DNA of 64,000 bases from Xenoacremonium recifei. Lineage: Eukaryota > Ascomycota > Sordariomycetes > Hypocreales > Nectriaceae. Positions 32,793 to 43,906 of this stretch are shown here, in pieces; the first letter of the stretch is position 1, and each line of letters starts with the position of its first letter. The stretch covers positions 62,001 to 126,000 of the forward strand of contig WOFQ01000013.1 in NCBI GenBank assembly GCA_012184525.1. The letters run 5' to 3'. The notes under the pieces were generated by a model. It was given only the letters and a program-made list of their open reading frames with translations. It searched no databases and was not told where the DNA came from. The position numbers and the translations under genes are program-made.

Positions 32793-34753
32793 CTACAAAA
32801 AGTGCGGGGCATTCAAGAACAATCCCATCAGAATTCCGCCGAGGGTTCCTGCAATTGGAATGGTCGCGACCCAAGAAAGCAATAGAAGCCCAACTCGCTG
32901 AAAGTTGACAGCCTTTAGTGTTCCGTTGCAAAGACCAACGCCAACGGTGGCCCCAGTAATGCACATAGAAGTTGAGACCGGAAGAGAGTATTGTGAGAAG
33001 ACAAGCACTGTGATGGCGGCACCCATTTCCATGGAACAACCTAAGAGCAATGGTCAGCCACGGGAAATTCCGTGATGTAGCAAATTACTAACCTCGGCTA
33101 GGTGAATGGTAGGTAATCTTGTTTCCCATGACTGTTTCGTAGTGTTAGTCGGTGCTGCGCTCTCTATAAGTTGCCTTAGGAAGCTTGGCTTACCCTTCAT
33201 GATGTTGTATCCATAAGTGATCAGACCCGTGGAGATGGTTGCAGAGAGAACGGCTAGCTGCCATACTGGGACGGGGGCCTTGGCTGCTTGTGCAGATCCA
33301 GTATGCCAAGCAGAATAGATGACAGCCCAGGGGCCAACAGAGTTTCCGATATCGTTAGCGCCGTGAGCGAACGAGGCGGTGCAGGCCGTGAGAACCTGGA
33401 CGAAGGAGTATGTATGCTCGACTTCATTGGGGTACTTTTCGGCATGAGCGTAGACACGAGCCATGCGTTCACCCTCAGGAGTGCCGGCAATACCGCTCTG
33501 GGCAGCGTGGATATCATAGTTGAGGCCATACAACAGACCACACACAATCTTGGCTGGGATTCGTTTGAGCATAATCTTCAGGTTATGGATCTCGTATATC
33601 TCGCCAGCGCCCATTGGGTTGTTATCCAGCGTTCGCAACGCCCATCCGAGAGGGCCACGCTTGTTTCGAAGTCGAGCGTAAAGCCTCTTCTCGCTCTCCG
33701 CCATTTTTCCTCTGTACTGTTCAAGATCGTCTCCAACGGTAAGGGGCGTCGAATTCTTGGGTGTTACGCCTTTCTCGAGGTTCTCAGGATTCTCAGAGAC
33801 ATTGCACGACGATGACTCTTCCTCTTCATCATCTTGCACCACGGCGTAATTGGGAACTCGGGCTGTATCAGCGTCCTCGGGAGCAGGACGCTTGAACAGC
33901 TGCGGCCCAAGGATAAACATCCACCACTTGACAGTATAGTCCTTCTTAATGACCTTGGCGTGAACAAACGGGACGAAGAACAGGGCCGAGAGCAGCATGA
34001 GCCCGCCTCCTGTTCCCAGAGTAACAGAGGCGATATACCACGCAGGCTTGTCCTTCAGTCCAAGGTTGGGAGAGCCCTTGTAAACGATTGACAGAGCACA
34101 GATTGTACCAGCAATCAGGAAGAAGAAGGGCGAAGAGTAGACAGCCCATGGTACCGGGTTCTTTCGGATGTGAACGACAAGTTTGATGAGCATAAATATT
34201 ATAGCACCAAAGCATCCCGAGGCCAGAGGAGCCATGCCTAGACCAGCGAAGATGGCACCAAGGCCTTTGCCTTCATTCCATCCCCATTGGACCTTTGAAG
34301 CGCCAGCAGTGGCGACGCCAACACCGGCAACCGCAGAGATGAGGGAGTACGTTGAAGAGACGTGAGCAGAGTGGCGAGTGCACCACATCACCCAGGACGA
34401 GGCCGCCGCAAGAGCGCAAGTGAAGGCCAGCATTTGTACGCCGGCATTGTCCTGGAAAGCCGTGATAGGGATGATTCCGTTCTTAATCGTCTCGGCGGTT
34501 CTCGCTCCGACTGTGATAGCACCAAGCATCTCAAAGACCGTACCAAGGACCATGGCCTGTCGATATGTGACCGATCTCGATGAGACACTGGTCGCCCATG
34601 CGTTCGCCACATCATCTAGGCGTAAATCTGTCAGTATGTGCCGGTCTTCATCGGTCAAAGGCGGTGAGTCTCACTTGCGCCGTTGTTGTAGGCATCCAGC
34701 ATGGCAAAGAAAGTGCCAATGGCAAAAATGTAATCATATTGATGAAGCGTCAT
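32793..34753 (-). CDS. Na+/phosphate symporter (PHO89 / PHO-4 family), 4 exons
   Basis: High-affinity phosphate:Na+ symporter of the plasma membrane. Exons (minus): 34753-34675, 34615-33194, 33131-33093 and 33040-32793, giving 595 residues. The two inverted family repeats show the PiT signatures: NNGANDVANAWATSV near residue 25 (created by the first splice) and FAHGANDIGNSVGPW in the second half. The C-terminal block MGNKITYHSPSRG, then GAAITVLVFSQYSLPVST, is contributed by the 39-base exon and the last exon. A large hydrophilic loop with an acidic stretch (DDEEEESSS) separates the two halves. PHO-4 of Neurospora belongs to this family. Its promoter has an array of PacC-type sites and one NUC-1/Pho4-type site, fitting induction by alkaline pH and phosphate shortage. 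Confidence 0.93.
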
Positions 34754-34968
34754 CTTGGCGGATGTTGATCTTGGGCCTGCTTTGAACAGCTCAGCAGCAG
34801 ACTCCTGGTAAATATGAGGTGGCGGGCATGCATTTTATACTTTGCAAATTCTCTGTTGTTCAACAGGGTCTTCGCATAGTCTATAATTCTCCTTCCAAAA
34901 ACTGCCAAGATCCCAGCTTGTCTTGGCATCGATGGCTCCCAAAGGCGTGCTCAGGTTGAAGCTTGTTT

Positions 34969-35029
34969 CTTGGCCGCATCTTAGCTTTATCTTGGCCTCG
35001 TCTTGGCCACAACTTGGCAACTTCTTGGC
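34969..35029 (-). promoter_or_regulatory. PacC-type GCCAAG array with 11-base period
   Basis: On the plus strand CTTGGC is at 34969, 34991, 35002, 35013 and 35024, and the missing step at 34980 is CTTAGC (one mismatch). All six positions fit an exact 11-base spacing, one site per helical turn. GCCARG is the known core of PacC/Rim101 sites. The nearest edge is about 215 bases upstream of the symporter start codon. Confidence 0.75.
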
Positions 35030-35053
35030 CCCTATCAGCATTGAAATAACTAC

Positions 35054-35059
35054 CACGTG
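35054..35059. promoter_or_regulatory. CACGTG site (NUC-1/Pho4-type)
   Basis: A palindromic CACGTG, 25 bases beyond the GCCAAG array and about 300 bases upstream of the symporter ATG. This is the core bound by NUC-1 and Pho4 at phosphate-responsive genes. Confidence 0.55.
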
Positions 35060-36006
35060 TAGAGCCTCAGACTTTGCCCTCGTAGGACGCGTCACTTAGA
35101 GTTCGAGACCTCTCACAGCCACCCGGCGCGGGAGTTCCCATAGGGGATGATGCCCCGAATCATGCTCATGGAGGACTCTTGGCACAGCTGAACAAGTAAT
35201 AATTTTTTTTTTCTGTGAAAATAGCGGCTTCTCGTAGAGATTCTAGTTTTAGTTGAAGATTTCCATATAATTCCTGCGAAAAAGTCGCTATGAAGATAGA
35301 TAGGTAAATATCCAGAGATAGGACGCGTGTCGCATGACCCCTCACCGCGCAAAAGCTGCACTAAGAAAGAAGAGCTAGTTTCTTCTAGAAGTGATTGGCT
35401 CGCTGTTTTAAGCATAACCACCTCTGCTGCAATTCCCCGCGGCTGTGTCGAGTGGTTTCAAGACTAATACGCCGCGGTCGATTCGTCACCGAAAGAAAGC
35501 CACTATACCCCGTTCGCAGACCGAGCACGTCATCCCAAAACCCACCCAATCGTACGCTGGCCCAAGTCGCGTGCATCATGTCCTATTTCGCCAAGAGTCT
35601 AGACTGATAAGGGGCGATATCTTGGCATGGCCAAAGCTGTAGGAGTCCTCTTTAAATTTCTCAAAAGCTGGAAAATAAGTAGGACTCGGTGAACAAATTG
35701 AGCAAGACGAGGGCGTCAGAGTGGCATGTGTAAGGAGATTGATTCGTCGCCCGTGGAAGTCGATGACCCCATTCTACCGGGTCATCAGCTGGCTCAATGA
35801 CGCCAAGAGTCTAAATGATAATGTACAACGTAGGTGGTGTCTGTAGCTTCGTAAAGATCAAAATAGATACAAAATATCAAATTTGCCCAACGCCAAGCTG
35901 TCATCAAAGTGTTACATTCTGTCGTTAATCAACGAGGCTATGGAAGATGTTCAACTTCAAGTCAAGCAGTCTGGCATCTGCTGGAAGAATCGTAGAACAG
36001 TAAAGA

Positions 36007-37806
36007 TTACTCCCGGGTTTGACGCTTCCTCCAAGCCGCACCCTTCCATTGCAACACCATCGTGGGGATGGTAGAAATAGCAATGATGAAAGCCGACATA
36101 ATGCCAGCGCTCTCAGCCAACCCGACTTTGTTGATCATATCGGGGAACCTGATGAGACACCACAATCAGTATTTCAAGCCTTTATCATATTTACTTTTCG
36201 AAACGATGAGACTTACCAGAAGGGTCCAATGAAACCCCACATCTGACGAATAAAGGTGATGAAGACACCAACCGCTGCGGCATCTTGGGGGTAACAATCG
36301 ACAGAGTACGTGACCATTACTGTGGTCACAAGTTGGTTGCCAGCTGCAGCAATACCGGCTCCGACAATCGGAGTGGCGTTCCAGTGATCCGAAGCATTCA
36401 CAATTTGCACCAGGAAGACGACGATGCCACAAATAGTGAGCAAGTGCCCGCTGTAGCTGAGCCAAAGACGGAACTCAGGCTTTGGCGGCAATCCTCGTTT
36501 CTCTCGCTGCCACATCCACTTATCAGAGACGATTCCTCCAAACTGCTCACCGATGATTGTTCCGATGATGATACCAATGTTCTGCAAGCCGACTTGCTGC
36601 GTATTGAAGCCGAACTTCTCAGGGAAGATCTGAGGGATCTCGAACGTAGTCATGACGCTTCCAAACAGGAAGACCATGGCATACGCGCATGCTGAGATGA
36701 AGACATTGGGTCGGAAGACGTAGCTCAGAGGGTGAATGAAATCATGGATAGAGAATGGTGTGGGATCGATTCGACGGAAGCTCAAGTATTCCCTCCAGAA
36801 GGATGACGTCTTCGTAGGAGTGTTTGAGGGCACGTATCGGGTTTCAGGGCCAAAGAAGACCTGAAGGATGAACTGAACGCCGTTCGTCTGCGAAAAGCTG
36901 GTCAGTTCGAGATCTCCATGAATAACGAGTATTCGACTCACAATAGCCAGAGTCCAGTAAATCCACCTGTAGCCAACACGCAATGCGACGAAGCCGAAAA
37001 TGAATGGGGCAACGGGAACGCCGAGAGTGACCATAATGGTCCACACACCCATATATCGGGCTCTCTCCTTGCGGAAGAAGCTCTCGGAGACAACCGCGCT
37101 TCCTAGCGCCGCAGCGGGAGAGATGAACCATGCAGTAATGGCTCTGCACAAACCCATAGTACCAAACGATGGGCTGACAGCGCATCCCACGTTCCCGACG
37201 AGACTGCAGATCAGGGAGATGAGGAAGATCGGACGTCGTCCGTAATGGTGGGAGAGAGGCCGCCAGAAGAGTGGCGCACCGCCAAGAATCGCGATGAATA
37301 GCGAGGCAAGGTAGCTAGATCGTTGGATACTAACGCCTAGATCTGCTGCAATGTCTACAAAAGCGCATTGGATAGAAGCGGCTGTGAAGGTGGCCATCAT
37401 GGCATGAAACGAGACGAGCACGAGGTTGCTGGTTTTCTGGGGTATCATAGAGTTAGCCCCAGTCAAAACGAAAGGGATGTCGACCTCGAGGGAGTTGACG
37501 AACCTTCCATTGCGGCCAGTTGAGCGGATCGGCATCGTCCATCTGCGGAAGGGGATCGAGCTCAACGGTTCCATGGCGGGCAATGAGATATTGGCGATGC
37601 TCTTCTGAGATGTGGACGTCGCCGCTTTCGATTTGCTTCAATGACGCGTCAGCACTGGACTCGTGGTTGATAGATAGGCTTTAGCCGAGTCTCCCGCTTG
37701 AGAGTCGACTTTTGAAATACAAACATGAGGCATGCATTGTCACCTTATCATGTCGACTTACCTCATGCTCGACCTTGAAGTCGTCACCAACGTCGCTTTT
37801 CGACAT
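36007..37806 (-). CDS. MFS transporter (DHA1 type), 5 exons
   Basis: Major-facilitator drug:H+ antiporter-like permease, 494 residues. Exons (minus): 37806-37762, 37635-37504, 37436-36942, 36887-36217 and 36148-36007. The first exon codes only for MSKSDVGDDFKVEHE. The hydrophilic N-terminus ends in DDADPLNWPQWK, typical just before TM1 of fungal DHA1 proteins. The loop 2-3 signature appears as PLSHHYGRRPIFL, and SFFRKERARYMGVW is another conserved loop. The central loop (FWREYLSFRRIDPTP) separates two six-TM halves. The last exon completes the final helix (IIAISTIPTMVLQW) and a basic tail. Substrate unknown; no biosynthetic partner lies nearby. An N-terminal start in exon 2 is excluded because only TTG codons are available there. 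Confidence 0.88.
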
Positions 37807-40800
37807 GTTGGACACGGGCAGACGAGATCTGGGGCGATCGCACTGAGGAAGCAGACAGGGGATGGAGCGAGATTGCTGGAGTTTTGGGCTGTCGCGGTGT
37901 AGCAAAGAGCACTGGACTGACTGCTGTCGATCGATGAGAGCTTGCGATGTCACAAGCCCTGGATGGAGGGCGGCGACCTGGGATTTATCACAAGCCAGCC
38001 ATTCCAGATTGTTTGGGTTTCATCCCTGGGCCGTGCAACTCGTCCACGGCCAGTCTAACCCCAAGTCGAGACCTCCCTCCAGGGCTTGACTCCAACATCC
38101 CCACCTGCAACTACAGGGTGCCTCCGAGGAGCTCGTGGGGAAAGCCAATGGCTGACCTATCGGAAATCGGTGAGCCGCTCACGAGTCTTTCCCCAGATCG
38201 AACTGGATGGCATCCCCCACAAATCCCCCGGACCTGTGGCCGCAAACCCCAGGTTCTAACCCCTCGTGAGCGAGATTTCCATCTGAGAGAGTCGCAGAAA
38301 CGGAGCCAAGAGTTACGTGGCGTCTCAGCGGCACTGATTATGCGCAATTCCCACGCCTGAGTGGTCCTAGACGGCGCAGTGGCGAGGTGTACATCTACGT
38401 GATTCCCAGCCCATAGGAATCAAGTTACCAGTCGGCAGGCTTGGAGATATCTTCAGCTCAACGTCTTGTCACATCGGGCAAGGCTCAAAATAATCCCTTC
38501 TGTATTCACAGTGGAGATAACACGATGGGGCCCCGGTTACGGCGGCATTGAGTCGATCTGCTCCCAAATGTCCCCAATAGAGCGACGTCAACGAAGTCAC
38601 GAAGCCAAGACCAAAATGTACAGACTACTCAGTTGGAGATCCGCCAGTAGCTACGTATTAGGCTTGGTCTGCTGCTGTCATTCAAATCTCGTGCGGAGTA
38701 GCTCTACATTCAGCCTCACCTTACCTGCCTTTAGAGACATCATACTCTGTGCTTCCATCACGGCTTCAACGGTCCTGTTTCTTTGATCTTTTGACGCTGC
38801 TGAAAAGTCCAGGACCCTTCGCTAGATACAAAGCTATTCATCTATTGTGGAACTGCAAGCTCACCCGTGCGGTCCGTGGTGATGCCTCACCCCTCTTGGC
38901 GTGACTTATCTCGGCGAAAGATAGCCTAGTAATTCGCTCACGAATACTCCGTACCAGAACATTTTAACAAGAGAAACGAGTCATTATTTGTGGGGTCTCT
39001 GTCCAGATCGTACGCGGGACACTTCTTGGCTGGAACAACTAGCATGTCTGGCTTATTGCCTGTCTTTGCATTGGCTAATTCTACACTCGATACAAATCCC
39101 AAGCTCGACTCTGATCAGGCCAAAACCCTCACCCCCGGTCTCGGCTCATATATTCTCTTGCAGGCACATATATTAGATCCTTCGGCAAAATGGATGTTTC
39201 GCTCTACAATATGCAGCTTCGAGGCGAAGGCTACGTCGTGGTTTCCGGGCCGAGGGCGCAAGAACTTGGAGACCTGCGGAATTTGTTCTTTGCCTTCTAC
39301 ACTAATTTGAGGGGATTATATATGTCATATGTCGGTATATTCAACTCCGAATGAGGCTCGGTCTTAGCATTAGGTGCTGTCATACCTGCCACAAGGACAT
39401 AGAAACCTAGACATACAGGGAATCTTAGGCAATGTCATTGAAGTGATAAACGTGTTCTATTAACGAACAGAAGAAGTATCATGCACAGTTGTTCAGGATA
39501 TAGCAAAATTCCTCTTATATCCAAGAATCCAGTCCAGATTAATCCGTAGCGGAATGTGGGTGATCGCCGGATGAGGCGAATGAAACTGCAACACACTAGG
39601 TCGCTCTAAGCAATCCAGGATTCTCGGCGCATTCATCTGCCGAGTAAAAAGAATAATCACGATTCAATAGAATGACCTAAGCTCATTTCTGGTCTTATCG
39701 ACATCGCCTCCTTCATCAGATCAGGGCTTGGATCTCTATGGTTCGAGATGATGGAAATCTCAGGCTCTTTGCCCTCCTGCGTTCAATTCGAAGCCTTGTG
39801 ATGTGGCAATGTTTGGGGTCGTAGCTTGGCAGCATCCCTGCCATTGTGTGTGTCTCGTCCGTGCCCGGATGCGATAGTTTAGGTCCAGCCAAGCATTTTG
39901 AGCCGCCTCTTCCGCTGATGGACCATGACTATGTTAGATGGAAACTCAATCATCAGCTGAACACCTCCGAGATCAGTACCAATCAATTCCAAAAAGGGAC
40001 TCCCGTGTCCCGGGCTCAAATGCGGCCCAAAGGGAATACAAAGACAAGAGGAGATGTATCATCATGTGGCGCCAGAGGGTGTGGCAGCCCATGTACACAA
40101 AGGGCCACTGGCACCGTATGTACCACCCCAAGCTGGATCTGAAGATCTGACCAAGAGCGAATAAAAAGCCTCGCAGCACAAAACCTGATAGATTGTGCTG
40201 TAAGATTAGGTGGCTCTGCTGTCACCTCCAGGGGGTTGAAGTGTCGCGGTTAACTGTCGTCCGATTGGTCCTTGGAGTCCGGAATAGCACCGCGTCCGGC
40301 ATTGCGACTTCAACCCATGCCTAGTTCCTCTCCACTGCCCTTGCCGTCATCAATTGTCATCACAAATATGAGGGCTAGACGACCGAGACGATTGAGATGC
40401 CTTGAAGCCGCTGCTCGGCTGGGCCAATGTTCAAAGATGGAGACCGGGGTTACGAGCAAATCCAGCCGAGGCAAGCGAGAGGTGCCCTATGTAATGCCCA
40501 GATTGCATCCGACGGATGTTGCACTGCGAGCTTGTGCACCAAAATGAAACCTGAGGCGAGCATCGCCACCAGGATGATGCGCCATCTCATGGTACTCCGT
40601 ACGATGCGCATGTTCGTCGTCAAGGTCGCTTCTTGTCATGCTCGTGTGCCATGTAATAGCTTTTAGTGTCCTTTCCTGCGTCCACTGACTGCACACCTAA
40701 AAGTCGGGGAGGTGTGGCCGGCGTTGATCCTCTGTCTCCGTTCCAGGAAATAGACAAAAGCATTCTTTCTTCGATTCGTCCGAAGGATCGGTGGTCGTTC

Positions 40801-42162
40801 CCAGACGTACTCCGGACGGCCTCCGTACATCCGACTCTATTTCCAGACAACGCCTCATGTTGCCACCTCAATGAAGCGAGATTAGCATGGTATTGACCTC
40901 TAGCCAGGCAGGGGCTTATGCTAGGCTTCGCCTCAAGTCTTACGTACGGGCTACTTTCCAGCGGCTCACGCACTGTGGTTTCCCTCTTTGCACCGCTTTA
41001 TCAAAGCCCTCCTGTTGTCGAAACATGAATTCGGAGAACATTCCGGCGCTTTGGGCTTTCTCGATGTCCGTTTATCGGTGATTCGATTACTCGCCGTGGT
41101 GTCGGGTGAATCTCCGTCGGTTATCTCTCTCCCGCCTCCTCATCGATCGAGTGGCCTCATTGTGAACATTGAACATGCCATTTCTCCATGATCTCGAATT
41201 GAATCAGAGATACCCGAGTAAGAGGGTCCAAACTGCCATTACCCCGCGAAAAGGATCTTGTTGTCGTCCAACGTGTGCTTGGCGGGCAGTCGAGAACCCG
41301 CTCCGGGTGGTGAATTATTCATCAATTGCAGAACAAGTCGAACTCTCACCAGGGGCGAGAGAACTTAGGGGTGAATCTCTTGCCTTAAAATCAGCTGACA
41401 CTTCACATTGACTACGGATATCCCGAGTTTTGCGCCTTTGCAGCCACCAAAATCCGGGGAACCTGAGCACGATTGGGCACTGTTCCGGAGTCGGGAGGCT
41501 AGCTCACAGTTGGTAGCTGACCGATCGAGGGGTCACGGGGTAACGGCTACATCCAGAACCCAATCAAGAACACTCCATAGTTCATAAAGACGCCAATCCA
41601 AATGCTCCAGACTTCGTCCTGAAGATGATCGAGACTCAATCCGATTCGCAGCCCCCGGTCTCCTAGCCCAAGCTGCCCGTGGGGAAGCGTCCCGCCTCCG
41701 GGTAACCCTTCCGTGATTGGTCGGGATGTCTCCCTTGAGTGCGTAACCTCCCAGGCCTGGTGGCCGGCTTTGCCGCTGCCATGCCCGCCTGAACAGCGGA
41801 TGGAGGCCCTCATCCCGAGTCTAGCAGTGCTGGAGGACCGCCGACTAAGATGCGGCGCCACCTGAGAGTCGGGACTTATACGCGGCAAAGCCTAGCATGC
41901 GGGAGTCGCGGCCATAATAAGTAAAGCAACGTCGTGGTGATCCGCCTCCTCTTCGTTACTCCGGAACGGTACCAAAGCTTGATCTAATACCGCCTGCCTT
42001 GAAGAGCCATTGCACGCTCTCAAACAAGCGCCAATCGCGACGCCTGCACTTCTTCCGCACTTAAGCGAGTGATCTGTCTGCTGCAGCTCGAGGAGCCGCC
42101 GAGCCTTCGCTCTTCCATCACACTTTGTCCATCTGCTATCTTGGGAGTTGAAGCAACCAATC
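37807..42162. other. 4.3 kb stretch without recognised genes
   Basis: Frames of up to about 135 codons exist but are overlapping and lack domain resemblance. TACTCCGTA occurs at 38945-38953 and 40593-40601. Around 37953-37963 and 38078-38088 there is a perfect 11-base inverted repeat (CAAGCCCTGGA / TCCAGGGCTTG), close to the MFS promoter. The last few hundred bases are the FAD monooxygenase promoter. Non-coding RNA or a small spliced gene cannot be excluded. Confidence 0.5.
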
Positions 42163-43623
42163 ATGGCCGTCAAGGAAGCATCCAGGTCAGACCCGACGAA
42201 GCTCCGCGTCGCGGTCATTGGTGCTGGTAAGGCCGCCTCCTAAGCCCACTCCTATGTCCTGTCCACTAACAACCTTGGTTTCCAGGCATGGGAGGTCTCG
42301 CCTGTGCGCTGGCCCTGGCGAAGAAGGGGTTCGCGGATGTTTCCGTCTATGAGAACGCCTCCGACCTGGGCTTTGTCGGCGCGGGCATTCAGCTGGCGCC
42401 GAACCTGGTCCGTATCCTGACTCGGCTGGGATGCTGGAGCAGCGTCGAGGCTGAAGCCACCGATGTCCTCGAGACCAGCATCAGAGGTAGTCATCTCATC
42501 GCCCTTAATCTGTATCTGAGACCAAAACTAACATTTCTCAGATGGTGCCTCGAACAATGAGCTGGCTCATGTTCATATGCCTGACATCAGGAAGAAGTAC
42601 AAATATCCGCACTGCACTGGACACCGCGCCTCCCTAGCAGGTGGTCTGTATGATGCTTGCAAGAAAGAGTCGGCTATCAAGTTCCACTTCAGCTGCACCC
42701 TCCAGAGCGTCGACTCCTTCGCTCCTCAATCAACCTTCACCATCAAGCCCCGTGAAGGCGAGGCCTACCAGGTCACGTCGGACATCCTCATCGCGGCAGA
42801 TGGCATCAAGTCCGTCGCCCGAACTCACCTGCTAGATCAAATTGGTGCTAAGATGGAGACTGAGGACACCGGTCAGGCTGCCTACCGAGTTCTGCTGCCC
42901 CGAGAGAAGATGGCCTCTGATCCCGAGATGATGGCCCTCCTCGACAGCAACCAAGTCACTCGCTGGATCGGAGAGAAGAGGCACTGGATTGCCTACCCCA
43001 TCTCCTCACGCACCATCTACAACATGTCCTCCATCCAGCCCGATACCAACTTCGCCGCGGCGCCATCAGCCACTTACACCACTAAAGGGTCTAAGGATGC
43101 CATGCTAAACGTCTTCGGCGACTTCTGTCCTCTTGTGAAGCGAATGCTCAACCTCGTCCCAGATGGCGAGGTCTGCGAGTGGAAGTTGCGCTCGCACAAG
43201 CCGCTCCCAACCTGGGTTCATGGTTCCGTTGCGCTCGTCGGTGATGCGTGCCATCCCACTCTACCTCACCTGAACCAGGGCGCTGCGCAAGCAATTGAAG
43301 ATGCCGCGGTCCTGGCGGAAGTGCTCGCCCAAGCGCCAAACACGTCTCCCGATACCATCAACAAGTGCCTCAGGGTTTACGAGCTTGTCCGTAAGGAGCG
43401 AACCATCACCCTCGTCGACCTCGCTGCGTTCTCAGGCCGCACTCTGCACCTTGGTGAGGGCGAGGCCAAGGCGGAGCGAGACAAGCAGTTTGCTGCGGCG
43501 AAAGCCAACGGTGGAAAGGTTCCTGATAAGTGGGCTTCTCCGGAAGTCCAGGAGATGATCTACTCTCATGATTGTATGAAGGTGGCGCAGGAGAAGTTCG
43601 ATGAGCTCTATGCCAGTCTGTAA
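42163..43623 (+). CDS. FAD-dependent aromatic monooxygenase (salicylate-hydroxylase-like), 3 exons
   Basis: Class A flavoprotein monooxygenase, 448 residues, from exons 42163-42226, 42286-42486 and 42542-43623. The FAD/NAD(P)H motifs are in order: dinucleotide-binding VIGAGMGGLACALAL, split by the first intron; GAGIQLAPNLVRIL; the DG motif DILIAADGIKS; and the GD motif VALVGDACHPTLPHLNQGA. This is the pattern of salicylate and 6-hydroxynicotinate hydroxylases, which hydroxylate (sometimes with decarboxylation) small aromatic acids. No signal peptide, so probably cytosolic. It is convergent with a Zn2Cys6 regulator gene 283 bases away, which may control it. Confidence 0.92.
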
Positions 43624-43906
43624 AGCTGCTGATCGAAAGAATCCATGTATATATTAGCCAATCCGTCCTGTATCACACATGCTCAGATTAAGGCCAAGTC
43701 CGTCATCAATTTGAATGAGATGGACATTATGATGGGGGGAGCGAGGTCATTCATCTAGTGTAGCAATTAGCAACTGTTTCTCAGATACTCACTCACACAA
43801 TCTCGTCCTACGAACCCTCAGATCCGTCTGAAAGCCATTATCACGAAAATAATGGGATAGAAGTATGCATCACAATAAGTAGAGAAGTCTCCAGGAGAGA
43901 GATTGA

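Larger units (their letters stand above)
34754..36006. other. promoter region of phosphate symporter, GCCAAG-rich
   Basis: No gene. GCCAAG, on either strand, occurs at 34754, 34904, 34922, 34969, 34991, 35002, 35013, 35024, 35178, 35590, 35621, 35802 and 35892: thirteen copies where about 0.6 are expected in this length. The 13-mer CGCCAAGAGTCTA occurs twice (35589-35601 and 35801-35813). The left end also holds the symporter leader. Confidence 0.65.

Noticed and set aside
33288..33815. 175-codon plus-strand frame opposite the phosphate symporter
   Set aside because: Antisense to well-supported symporter coding sequence; low-plausibility protein.
38988..42100. Several 60-117-codon frames in the gene-poor stretch
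   Set aside because: They overlap on both strands, and none shows a domain, signal peptide or splice-supported extension.
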